Positions 1 through 6,248 of a stretch of DNA of 7,024 nucleotides are shown piece by piece. The position numbers were made by a program, and so were the translations under genes. This DNA is from Alphaproteobacteria bacterium (GTDB taxonomy: Bacteria > Pseudomonadota > Alphaproteobacteria > Rhodospirillales > Magnetospirillaceae): NCBI GenBank assembly GCA_015232485.1, contig JADFZP010000037.1:1-7024 (forward strand), read 5' to 3'. The notes beneath the pieces are model-generated. The model did not search any database and had not been told where the DNA came from. It saw nothing but the letters and a program-made list of their open reading frames with translations. Position 1 is the first letter of the stretch, and the number at the start of each line of letters is the position of its first letter.

Positions 1-632
1 TCGGGCCGGCCGGCATCGGCAAGACGCGCTTCGCCAAGCGGGTGGCGCGGCTGCTCGGCTCGGGCTATGGCGAGGTTCCGGCCGGCGGCGCCTCGGACAA
101 CCGCATGCTGGCCGGCACGGCGCGCGGCTGGAGCACCGCCCAGCCCGCCCTGCCGCTGCTGATCATGCACCGCTCGCAGACCGCCAATCCGGTGATCCTG
201 GTCGACGAGATCGACAAGGCGGGCGGATCGGAACGCAACGGCGATCTGCGCGCCACCCTGCTCGGCCTGCTGGAGATGGAGACCGCCCGCGCCTGGTCCG
301 ACGAGGCGCTGCTGGCGCCCTGCGACCTGTCGCAGATCTCGTGGATTCTGACCGCCAACCGCGCCGAGCCGATCGCCGGGCCGCTGCTCGGCCGGATGGC
401 GGTGATCACGGTGCGCCGTCCGCCCGCCTCGGCCTTCGACACCATCCTGCACGCCATCCTGCGCGACCTCGCCGCCGAATTGGCGGTCGAGCCCTCGATG
501 CTGCCCGAACTGGACGAGCAGTCGGTGGAAGCCCTGCGGACCGCCTTCGTCAAGGGCACCCCGGTGCGCCTGCTGAAAGCCGCCGTGACCCGCGCCCTGG
601 CCGCCTCGGAGACGGTGCGCGTGTTGAATTGA
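1..632 (+). CDS. Lon-like AAA+ ATPase, 3' part only (start outside window)
   Basis: The frame is open from the left edge and ends in TGA, leaving 209 visible residues. The fragment opens directly on the Walker A loop GPAGIGKT (visible residues 1-8). Walker B VILVDEID follows at 64-71, a sensor-1-like TAN at 117-119 and a candidate arginine finger in GPLLGR (R131). The pattern of a DEIDK box, then a leucine-rich LLGLLEMET segment, then DLSQISWILTAN, resembles the ATPase core of Lon proteases and related Lon-like AAA proteins. A small helical lid domain follows and the protein then ends. No Lon-type serine/lysine protease domain is present after the ATPase, so it is not a complete Lon protease. 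It probably remodels or unfolds a protein partner using ATP. The N-terminal domain that would define the target lies outside the window. The family call is firm; the substrate is unknown. Confidence 0.85.
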   Translation, partial: GPAGIGKTRFAKRVARLLGSGYGEVPAGGASDNRMLAGTARGWSTAQPALPLLIMHRSQTANPVILVDEIDKAGGSERNGDLRATLLGLLEMETARAWSDEALLAPCDLSQISWILTANRAEPIAGPLLGRMAVITVRRPPASAFDTILHAILRDLAAELAVEPSMLPELDEQSVEALRTAFVKGTPVRLLKAAVTRALAASETVRVLN

Positions 633-661
633 AGGCGCGACGCGAGTCTCAAGAACCATTT

Positions 662-711
662 CGGGCTCCGCCTGTTGGAGGGGTGGTTCGTCCAACCGAG
701 CAAGGAGCCCG
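662..711 (+). promoter_or_regulatory. Nested inverted repeat covering the hemerythrin ribosome binding site
   Basis: CGGGCTCC (662-669) is perfectly complementary to GGAGCCCG (704-711). Nested inside, GTTGGA (674-679) pairs with TCCAAC (691-696) around an 11-base loop. The outer right arm contains GGAG of the Shine-Dalgarno sequence AAGGAG (702-707) and ends two bases before the ATG at 714. If both arms are transcribed, the folded leader would hide the ribosome binding site. The inverted repeats are seen directly; regulation is inferred, and it depends on transcription starting upstream of 662. The rest of the 81-base gap (633-713) has no convincing promoter. Confidence 0.45.
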
Positions 712-713
712 TC

Positions 714-1163
714 ATGCAGATTTTCGACCAACTCAAAAAGGATCACCAGGACATCCGCCAGCTTTTCGCGAAGATCGAAAAGACCAACAAGAAGCAGGAG
801 CGCCTGGACCTGTTCGAGAAGCTGAACGAAATGCTCATCGCCCATGCCCATGCCGAAGAAAAGGTCTTTTACCCCGCGCTGAAGAGCAAATCGGCCACCA
901 AGGACGAGATCAAGCACGCGATCGACGAGCATCACGAGGCCGAGCGCATGCTGAAGACCATCCAGAAGATGGATGATCCGTCCAAGAAGGAATGGATGGA
1001 AGCGATCGAAAAGTTGCGCGACAGCGTCGAAGAGCACGTCCAGGAGGAAGAGCAGCAAATCTTCTCGCACGCCCGCCAGGAGATCGCCGACGACAAGCTG
1101 GAAAGCATGACCAGCGAGTTCATGGAGGTCAAACAGCAGGAGATGGGCGGCAGCCCCGGCTGA
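714..1163 (+). CDS. Hemerythrin HHE cation-binding domain protein
   Basis: This is a 149-residue, very Lys/Glu-rich soluble protein made almost entirely of predicted helices. It carries the spaced His/Glu set of the hemerythrin/HHE family: H11 in KKDHQDI, H44 and H46 with E48/E49 in HAHAEEKVFYP, H73/H74 in DEHHEAE, and H108 with E112 in HVQEEEQQIF. In this family these residues bind a non-heme di-iron centre used for oxygen, nitric oxide or redox sensing, or for iron handling. The ATG at 714 is chosen because AAGGAG (702-707) sits six bases upstream; the TTG at 675 in the same frame lacks such a site. There is no signal peptide or membrane segment, so it should be cytoplasmic. It converges on the DUF4142 gene downstream. 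The lysine-rich composition lowers GC relative to neighbours, but codon choice is not clearly foreign. Which ligands hold metal is inferred from the family. Confidence 0.93.
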   Translation: MQIFDQLKKDHQDIRQLFAKIEKTNKKQERLDLFEKLNEMLIAHAHAEEKVFYPALKSKSATKDEIKHAIDEHHEAERMLKTIQKMDDPSKKEWMEAIEKLRDSVEEHVQEEEQQIFSHARQEIADDKLESMTSEFMEVKQQEMGGSPG

Positions 1164-1173
1164 TTCGGCGAAC

Positions 1174-1201
1174 GGCGGCGGCCCGAACGGTGGCCGCCGC
1201 C
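1174..1201. terminator. GC-rich 10-bp hairpin between convergent genes
   Basis: GGCGGCGGCC (1174-1183) is perfectly complementary to GGCCGCCGCC (1192-1201) around an eight-base loop. It lies in the 47-base gap between the stop of the hemerythrin gene and the stop of the minus-strand DUF4142 gene, the expected place for a shared bidirectional terminator. No T-run follows on either strand, so it is not a textbook Rho-independent terminator. It may instead protect mRNA 3' ends or help Rho-dependent stopping. Confidence 0.5.
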
Positions 1202-1210
1202 AACGCGCCT

Positions 1211-1744
1211 TCAGTGACTCCGCAATCCGCGCACCAGATCGAGATGCCGTTCCAGCGTCGGAAGCGAGGCCGCCGCGAACAGGCGGAGCCGCGGGTCGTC
1301 GCCCGACTCGGCGAATCCCCGGAACAACCTCACATTCTCTTCATGGGCCAGGTATTGCTGCTCGAGGAACCGCGCGTCGAAGGCGTCGTCGGGCGCCTTG
1401 CGCAGATGGTCGATCATGTCGGCGCGGCGTTCGTCCAACTCCAGCGGAGGCTGGGGCGCCGATTCCATCCCGCGAAACGTCGAGGTCAACTGGTGCGCCG
1501 AGGTGGTGTGGTCGTCGATCAGCGCCTCGGCCAAGCGGCGAACCGGCTCGGACACCCCCCGCCGCAAGGCCAGCCGGCCGGCCTCCAATTCGTAGATGTC
1601 GCCGATCACGGCGTTGGTCACGAAGCTCTCCGAATCGGTCGAACCGCCGGTCGCGGCGGCCGCCATGCCGACCACGCCCCCGACGGCGTCCTTGGCCCGG
1701 TCGGCCACGCCCCTGATCCCATCGTGCTTTTCATCCTGTGCCAT
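1211..1744 (-). CDS. DUF4142 domain protein (ferritin-like helical bundle)
   Basis: The 177-residue product matches the DUF4142 pattern over residues 40-174. Visible landmarks are E54 in YELEAGRLAL, the DDHT motif at 77-80, FD at 122-123, the HEE triplet at 134-136 followed by LFRGFAESG, and the closing LPTLERHL with H167. These conserved acidic and histidine residues could bind metal, but the biochemical function of the family is not established. Residues 10-34 are Gly/Ala-rich and could form an amphipathic helix; there is no clear cleavable signal peptide, although many family members are exported. The frame stays open upstream to 2056, but the ATG at 1744 is preferred because GGGAGG (1751-1756) precedes it by six bases. 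It starts 13 bases after the stop of the ferritin-like gene, so the two are very likely co-transcribed. Confidence 0.87.
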   Translation of the reverse strand: MAQDEKHDGIRGVADRAKDAVGGVVGMAAAATGGSTDSESFVTNAVIGDIYELEAGRLALRRGVSEPVRRLAEALIDDHTTSAHQLTSTFRGMESAPQPPLELDERRADMIDHLRKAPDDAFDARFLEQQYLAHEENVRLFRGFAESGDDPRLRLFAAASLPTLERHLDLVRGLRSH

Positions 1745-1757
1745 TTGCGACCTCCCA

Positions 1758-3020
1758 TCATTCCGCCGCGTTGCGCCCGACCGCCTGCCAATAGGCGAGG
1801 CTCGACCCGTCACCGTCGCGCCGCAGGGCGGCGACCGGGTGCGGTCCTTCCATTTCGAGCCGGTAATCCTCGCCCGAACGCTGGCGGTGACGCTCGATGA
1901 TCGTCTCCGAGGGCGGCGTGGTCCGGTTGACGCGCGCCTGATAGGCGAAGTAGCGATGGTCGCGCGGCAGCCGGTCGATCGACACGATTTCGGAATCCCA
2001 GGCCGTGAACTCGACCTGATCCGCCAGCAACTGGCGCACATAGGCCTTGTTCTCACGGAACACCACCGGCCTATCCAGACCGGCGGCCGGAAGGAACTCG
2101 GCCGGATCGCGATGCTCGATCGCCTTCATGGCTTCGCAAGCCAGACGGAGATGTTCGATCTCCATGCCCAGATGCAGTTCCCAGATCGCCTTGATGCGCG
2201 GATCGACCTCCTCGCCCATGAACGACCAGTACATCCAGCACTCGTGGTATTCGTGCAGCACAAGATGGGTGAGCCAACTTAAGGTCGGGTCCATGATCGA
2301 CTCGTAATGGGTGACGTGCTGCTCCTCGATCTCGGCGATCTCCAGATAAAGGCCGCGCGCCACCGGGTCCTCGGGCCGATTGCCGACATTCATGTAGAAG
2401 TTCATGGTCTGCTGCTCGGCGGCCAGGATGGTGATGGCGTTCATCACCGACTGGAAATCGCAGGCCCGCACGGTCATCGGCCGGCGCAGATCGTCGGCCG
2501 GGTCGCGGTGCTCGAAGATGGTCGGGCGGCCGGGCGTGATCTCGGTGTACTCGCCGACGATCCGCTTGGGGTCCGACCCCATCAGGTCGAGCAGATTGGC
2601 GTAGCGGTAAAGATGGTCGAAATCCTCGAGCAGCCCGAATTCATAGACCTGCCGCAAATACGGCTCGGGCTCGTTGCGGGCCACCCAGGCGGTCAGATCC
2701 ACGGCCACCTGTTCGTAGCCGATGGTGTTCTCGACGGTGCTCTCCTGGCCCGGAATCAGCCAGCTTACCGCCTTCTGCTGCTGCGCCTCGATGCGCCGGG
2801 TGCGCGCCAGTTGCTTCTTCAGCCCGACATCGACGGTGTGGCGGGCCATGTTGTGGGAAAACATGATCTGCGCCACTTCGACGCCGTTCATGGTGATGAT
2901 GCGGGTGCGGGTGTAGGGATGAACGTCGTCCAGCCGGTAGGGCTCGATGTTCAACTCGGACCAATCCCGCAACTGCCGATCGAGGGGGATTCCCTTCTCC
3001 GTCAGCGGATTGAATGACAA
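1758..3020 (-). CDS. Putative ferritin-like di-metal protein, 420 residues
   Basis: I do not recognise a named family for the full length. The middle of the protein (about residues 80-300) is a chain of long helices bearing carboxylate and histidine pairs. In order: E103 in GYEQVAVDL; E132/D133 with H136 in LEDFDHL; E202 in LAAEQQTM; E232 with H235 in EIEEQHVTHYE. This E, (E/D)xxH, E, ExxH order is the metal-ligand pattern of the ferritin/rubrerythrin superfamily. Further helices carry E257/H259/E260 in HEYHECW and E287xxH290 in MEIEHL, which might form a second site. The N-terminal ~80 residues and the tail after ~310 look like separate soluble segments. There is no signal peptide or membrane helix. 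The start is a TTG, supported by AAGGAG seven bases upstream. It leads a two-gene unit with the DUF4142 gene. The ferritin-like fold is inferred from spacing; substrate and metal are unknown. Confidence 0.75.
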   Translation of the reverse strand: MSFNPLTEKGIPLDRQLRDWSELNIEPYRLDDVHPYTRTRIITMNGVEVAQIMFSHNMARHTVDVGLKKQLARTRRIEAQQQKAVSWLIPGQESTVENTIGYEQVAVDLTAWVARNEPEPYLRQVYEFGLLEDFDHLYRYANLLDLMGSDPKRIVGEYTEITPGRPTIFEHRDPADDLRRPMTVRACDFQSVMNAITILAAEQQTMNFYMNVGNRPEDPVARGLYLEIAEIEEQHVTHYESIMDPTLSWLTHLVLHEYHECWMYWSFMGEEVDPRIKAIWELHLGMEIEHLRLACEAMKAIEHRDPAEFLPAAGLDRPVVFRENKAYVRQLLADQVEFTAWDSEIVSIDRLPRDHRYFAYQARVNRTTPPSETIIERHRQRSGEDYRLEMEGPHPVAALRRDGDGSSLAYWQAVGRNAAE

Positions 3021-3027
3021 CGCGGTT

Positions 3028-3047
3028 CTCCTTCATGGTGAAGAGAG
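3028..3047 (-). promoter_or_regulatory. Ribosome binding site that sets the TTG start, within a small hairpin
   Basis: On the minus strand AAGGAG (3028-3033) lies seven bases before the TTG at 3020 and fixes that start. The ATG at 3034-3036 is out of frame with the protein. The same bases can pair upstream: GAAGGAG (3028-3034) with CTC-T-CTTC (3040-3047), giving seven pairs, one bulged base and a five-base loop. The ribosome site is well supported; the hairpin's effect on translation is inferred. Confidence 0.55.
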
Positions 3048-3071
3048 GTTCCGCATTGAACCCGCCGTGGA

Positions 3072-3105
3072 GGCGGGGGGTCCGGCGTCCCCCGCTTTCG
3101 CGGAG
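3072..3105 (-). other. Overlapping GC-rich hairpins, possible terminator
   Basis: This lies in the 92-base gap between the small gene (stop at 3113) and the ferritin-like gene. On the minus strand CTCCGC (3100-3105) pairs with GCGGGG (3090-3095) across a GAAA tetraloop with one wobble pair. The alternative is GCGGGGG (3089-3095) pairing with CCCCCGC (3073-3079). The two use the same bases and exclude each other. No U-run follows, so a simple Rho-independent terminator is doubtful. No clear promoter for the downstream unit is visible in the gap. Confidence 0.3.
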
Positions 3106-3112
3106 CGCTTGC

Positions 3113-3502
3113 CTAGTCGACGAGGCCCAGGGCGCGCGCTTCGGCCAGCAGGGCCTCGGCGCCCTGGGGCTCCTCGTCGTGGCGGCCGTCGCGCCACAGG
3201 CGATAGCGGTGGGCCAGATGGACGCAGTCCTCCTCGCCCCAGACGCGCTGGAACGATCGTTTGCCGGGCGGCGCGAAATCGAGGAAATCGGCGGCGCTGC
3301 GTTCCGCGAGATGCGTCCACCAGCCGTTCAGCCGCCGCACCGCCTCGGCCCGGCTGATGGTGCCTTCCCGATTGTCGATGGCCAAGAGGTGACGCCAGAC
3401 CGGCTGCTCGACCACCACCACCACCCGGCAGGCGGCGCCATCGCGCACCCCGCGGACGCGCATCACGATACCCCCTGCCGGCCCATCGGAAAACTCGACC
3501 AT
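3113..3502 (-). CDS. Small protein of unknown function downstream of the RTX gene
   Basis: I do not recognise this product (129 residues from the ATG at 3502, stop TAG). It starts with likely beta strands, including a run of five valines in CRVVVVVEQPVW. A mixed, tryptophan-rich region follows (NGWWTHL, FQRVWGEED, YRLWRDG), and it ends in an alanine-rich helix. The beginning faintly recalls short DUF1488-type proteins, but I cannot confirm that. There is no signal peptide or membrane segment. It begins 17 bases after the RTX stop, so it is probably translated from the same mRNA. The ribosome site before 3502 is weak. An internal ATG at 3463, preceded by AGGGGG at seven bases, would give a 116-residue protein and is a real alternative. 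The position makes it a candidate partner of the RTX protein, but nothing in the sequence proves that. Confidence 0.6.
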   Translation of the reverse strand: MVEFSDGPAGGIVMRVRGVRDGAACRVVVVVEQPVWRHLLAIDNREGTISRAEAVRRLNGWWTHLAERSAADFLDFAPPGKRSFQRVWGEEDCVHLAHRYRLWRDGRHDEEPQGAEALLAEARALGLVD

Positions 3503-3519
3503 CGGCCGAGTATGCCCGA

Positions 3520-5103
3520 TCAGAGCAGGAAGTCGATATCCGAGGCCAAAAGCCGGGCGTCGACGTTCTCGACCACGGCGACCGTCGCCGAATTGAACAG
3601 AACGGTGGCGTGCGCGCCGCTTTGCAGCAGTTCGACGCGGCCCGCACCGAGCGGCCGCAGATCGAGGTGGTCGATTCCCGCCGCGAAGTCGAACACCCGA
3701 TCGACGCCCAGCAACTGGTCGATCACGAAAATGTCCCGGCCGCCGCCGCCATACAGCGAATCGGCTCCCTTGCCGCCGACCAGCATGTCGTTGCCGCCCC
3801 AGCCCTTCAGCAGGTTGGCGGCGTCGTTGCCGACCACCCGGTTGGTGAGGCCGTTGCCGTCGCCGCGCACCGCGCCGGCCAGCAGCGTAAGGTTTTCGAC
3901 GTTTTGCGCCAGCACCAGCCGGTCGAGCGCCGTGACGATCTTGTCGATGCCGGCGCCCGACGCCTCGATCACCACGTCCAGGCCCGAGTCGACCCGATAG
4001 GTGTCGTCGCCGCCGCCGCCCGCCATGGTGTCGCCGCCCGCGCCGCCGTCGAGCAGGTCGCGCCCGCTTCCCCCGTTCAGCCGGTCGGCCGCCCCCGTCC
4101 CGTTCAAGGTGGTGGTGGCCAACCCGGTGTCGGGCGGGGCGAGCGGCGACGGGCTCGGCGAAACAAGGATGGCGTCGGGATTGGCGACGGGAGTTTCCGC
4201 CCACGGGCTCGACGTGTCGACCGCCGGAGGTTGCGACAGCACGGTGCTGCCCGATACCGCCGCCGCGCCCTGCGTCTCTTTGGCGACGTGATAGAAGTCG
4301 TTTCCGGTGACCGACGCCGTTATTCCCGTCCGGTTGTAAATTCCCGTCGCGTTGACGTCCATATGATTGGCCATCACATTGTCGGCCACCACCAGCCGCG
4401 AGCCGGAATTGAGGCTGTCGCCGCCGTAATTGACCAGGGTCGGATTGCCGCCGGTCTCGGACTGGACCATCAGATTGTTGCGCAGCAGGGCGTTGCCGCC
4501 ATTGGGCAGATCGACGCTGTAGCTCGACGTGCCGCCCAGGCCGTCGATCAGCCGCGAGTCCTCGACCACCGTGGCGAAGGCCCGGCTCTTGATGTGATGG
4601 CCTTCGTTGGTGTCGTGGAAATAGCTGTCGGTCACCGACAGCTTGGCGATCTTGTTGACGTAGACCGCATGCGTGTAGCCGTCGCCCGAGCCGTTGCGGG
4701 CGAATTCGGTCTGGTCGATGCTGATCGAACCCGCCGCCGAGCTGGCGGCCAGGATGCCGTTCTGGTTGTCGTGGAAGTTCGCGTTCTCGATCCGCATCTG
4801 GCCGGCCTGATAGCGGATGCCGGCGCCGTTGCCGGCGCTGACCCGGGCGCCCGAGAATTCCAGATTTCGCAGCGTCACGTCGTCGTTGACGATCATGATC
4901 GCCTTGCCGTTGGGGATCGACTGGGTCGCCTTCAGATGGACCATGCCGCCCACCCCAAGGATGCTGATCGCGCTGTTCACGACGGGGAAATCGTTTTGAT
5001 AGACCCCCGCCTGGACCAGCACCGTGTCGCCATCCTTGGTCGCCGCGACGGCGGCCGAGATCGTTGCGTACTGCTTGCCGTTCCCCACTTCGAGCGTAGC
5101 CAT
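3520..5103 (-). CDS. Right-handed beta-helix protein with C-terminal RTX calcium-binding repeats
   Basis: The 527-residue protein has two parts. Residues 9-290 form a parallel beta-helix of the pectate-lyase-like type. This region opens with QYATISAAVAATKDGDTVLV, the usual entry motif of such folds, followed by turns rich in Asn, Gly and Asp (RNLEFSG, ENANFHDNQNGI, VTDSYFHDTNEGHH, LRNNLMV, VADNVMANHM). A Ser/Pro linker (about 291-332) leads to two blocks of GGxGxDxx calcium-binding nonapeptides: 343-372 (NGGSGRDLLDGGAGGDTM onward) and 434-462 (GWGGNDMLVGGKGADSLYGG onward). There is no N-terminal signal peptide, and the C-terminus (ARLLASDIDFLL) is acidic and hydrophobic. Both fit export by a type I secretion system, which is not in this window. 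Such proteins often bind or cleave polysaccharides or sit on the cell surface. I cannot identify catalytic residues, so enzyme activity is open. GGGAGA (5109-5114) lies five bases before the ATG. Confidence 0.9.
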   Translation of the reverse strand: MATLEVGNGKQYATISAAVAATKDGDTVLVQAGVYQNDFPVVNSAISILGVGGMVHLKATQSIPNGKAIMIVNDDVTLRNLEFSGARVSAGNGAGIRYQAGQMRIENANFHDNQNGILAASSAAGSISIDQTEFARNGSGDGYTHAVYVNKIAKLSVTDSYFHDTNEGHHIKSRAFATVVEDSRLIDGLGGTSSYSVDLPNGGNALLRNNLMVQSETGGNPTLVNYGGDSLNSGSRLVVADNVMANHMDVNATGIYNRTGITASVTGNDFYHVAKETQGAAAVSGSTVLSQPPAVDTSSPWAETPVANPDAILVSPSPSPLAPPDTGLATTTLNGTGAADRLNGGSGRDLLDGGAGGDTMAGGGGDDTYRVDSGLDVVIEASGAGIDKIVTALDRLVLAQNVENLTLLAGAVRGDGNGLTNRVVGNDAANLLKGWGGNDMLVGGKGADSLYGGGGRDIFVIDQLLGVDRVFDFAAGIDHLDLRPLGAGRVELLQSGAHATVLFNSATVAVVENVDARLLASDIDFLL

Positions 5104-5154
5104 GCGGGTCTCCCGGAGACGATTGTGGATATATCGTCAGGCTAGGAGACCCGC
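5104..5154 (-). promoter_or_regulatory. Nested hairpin leader enclosing the RTX gene's ribosome binding site
   Basis: GCGGGTCTCC (5104-5113, plus strand) and GGAGACCCGC (5145-5154) are a perfect 10-bp inverted repeat. Inside it GACGAT (5118-5123) pairs with ATCGTC (5133-5138) around a nine-base loop. In the minus-strand mRNA the second outer arm carries the Shine-Dalgarno bases and ends exactly at the AUG. The same bases also lie in a short palindrome, GTCTCCCGGAGAC (5108-5120), so a competing local fold is possible. A TAATAT box on the minus strand (5165-5170) could start transcription near 5158, just ahead of the stem, but it has no good -35. If instead GATATAT in the loop were the -10, the repeat would act as DNA, for example as an operator. 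Confidence 0.5.
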
Positions 5155-5181
5155 CCTGAAGGCCATATTAAGGGCTACCAC

Positions 5182-5206
5182 AAAAAAGCCACCCGGCCGC
5201 CCGGAT
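5182..5206 (-). terminator. Rho-independent terminator after fructose-1,6-bisphosphatase
   Basis: On the minus strand ATCCGG (5201-5206) pairs with CCGGGT (5191-5196) across a GCGG tetraloop, six pairs with one wobble. Three bases (GGC) and then six T residues (5182-5187) follow. The stem begins at the last base of the fbp stop codon. A second short hairpin, ATCACG/CGTGAT (5205-5210 and 5214-5219), overlaps the end of the coding region. The terminator would separate fbp from the RTX gene. Confidence 0.6.
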
Positions 5207-6210
5207 CACGCCTCGTGATAAGAGATCAGCCGCTCGACCTCCCGCTTCGATCCCAGGATGACCGGCACCCGCTGATGCAAAGCGGTCGGCTCGATGTCCA
5301 TGATCCTCTGGCGGCCGGTGCTGCTCATCCCGCCGGCCTGCTCGATGATGAAGGACATCGGATTGGCCTCGTACATCAGGCGCAGGCGTCCGCCCTTCTC
5401 GCGGTTCTTGGAATCGAGCGGATACAGGAACACGCCGCCCCTGGTCAGGATGCGATGCACCTCGGCCACCATCGAGGCGATCCAGCGCATGTTGAAATCC
5501 TTGCCGCGCGGCCCCTCGGTACCGGCCAGGCATTCGTCGACCCAGCGCCGGACCGGCGGCTCCCAGAACCGCATGTTCGAGGCGTTGATGGCGAATTCGC
5601 CGGTCTCTTCGGGAATGCGCAGGTCCGGGTGGGTCAGGATGAACTCGCCGATATCCTGGTCCAGCGTGAAGCCGTTGGTCCCGTGCCCCGTGGTCAGCAC
5701 CATCATCGTCGACGGCCCGTACACCGCGTAGCCGGCGCAGATTTGCTTGGTCCCCGGCTGCATGAAGGCGTCAAGGCCCGGCGCGGCGCCGTCGGGGCCG
5801 CGCAGGATCGAGAAGATCGTGCCCACCGAGACGTTGACGTCGATGTTCGACGAACCATCCAGCGGGTCGAACAGCAGCAGATACTTGCCGCGCGGCACCG
5901 AGGCGGGAATCGGGAAGATCTCGTCCATCTCCTCGGACGCCATGGCGCCCAGATGGCCGCCGCGCAGATTGGCGTTGATGAAGACCTCGTTCGAGATGAT
6001 GTCGAGCTTCTTCTGCACCTCGCCCTGGACGTTGTCGCTGCCGGCGCTGCCCAGCACGCCGATCAACGCGCCCTTGTTGACCATGTTCGAGATCACCTTG
6101 CAGGCGGTCACGATGTCGTTGAGCAGCGAGGTGAAGTCACCCGTCGCGCCGGGAATCCGGCGCTGTTCCTCGATGATGAAATGGGTGATCGTGATCTGAT
6201 CGTCGCGCAT
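5206..6210 (-). CDS. fbp: Fructose-1,6-bisphosphatase class I
   Basis: The enzyme hydrolyses fructose 1,6-bisphosphate to fructose 6-phosphate and phosphate in the cytoplasm, in gluconeogenesis and, where present, the Calvin cycle. The length (334 residues) is normal and the protein looks complete. Metal and catalytic residues are visible: D70 in QKKLDIISNE, E93/E94 in ASEEMDE, D115 and D118 in the signature FDPLDGSSNIDVNVSVGT (114-131), and E281 in LMYEANP. The sugar-phosphate-binding region KGGRLRLMYE (272-281) has Arg275 where many relatives have Lys, a mild change. The C-terminal AGGMSSTG and RVPVILGSKREVERL are typical. AGGGAA (6218-6223) precedes the ATG by seven bases. It has its own likely promoter and a terminator, so it is probably monocistronic. 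No RuBisCO or other Calvin-cycle gene is in the window, so the name cbbF is not justified. Confidence 0.98.
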   Translation of the reverse strand: MRDDQITITHFIIEEQRRIPGATGDFTSLLNDIVTACKVISNMVNKGALIGVLGSAGSDNVQGEVQKKLDIISNEVFINANLRGGHLGAMASEEMDEIFPIPASVPRGKYLLLFDPLDGSSNIDVNVSVGTIFSILRGPDGAAPGLDAFMQPGTKQICAGYAVYGPSTMMVLTTGHGTNGFTLDQDIGEFILTHPDLRIPEETGEFAINASNMRFWEPPVRRWVDECLAGTEGPRGKDFNMRWIASMVAEVHRILTRGGVFLYPLDSKNREKGGRLRLMYEANPMSFIIEQAGGMSSTGRQRIMDIEPTALHQRVPVILGSKREVERLISYHEA

Positions 6211-6248
6211 TCCCGGCTTCCCTCATGTGGATCGTTCTGGTTGCGACC

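Noticed and set aside
653..676. GAAC-N16-TGTT, resembling an alphaproteobacterial general stress (EcfG-type) promoter before the hemerythrin gene
   Set aside because: Each half deviates from the GGAAC and CGTT consensus, and the match is short enough to arise by chance. I kept it out of the annotation.
1745..2056. N-terminal extension of the DUF4142 protein
   Set aside because: The extension overlaps the ferritin-like gene and reads as Arg/Ser-rich shadow. The ATG at 1744 has a good ribosome site.
3411..3427. Short ACC/CCA triplet run
   Set aside because: It encodes the valine run of the small protein on the minus strand; five triplets are too few to call a repeat element.
3113..4204. Minus-strand frame of 363 codons extending the small gene into the RTX gene
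   Set aside because: Its upstream part is an out-of-frame reading of the RTX repeats, rich in Arg and Gly. Only the last 129 codons, after the RTX stop, look like a gene.
3610..5145. Long open frame on the plus strand (511 codons) opposite the RTX gene
   Set aside because: It is a mirror frame caused by high GC. The translation is Arg/Val/Asp-rich without domains, while the minus strand shows clear beta-helix and RTX motifs.
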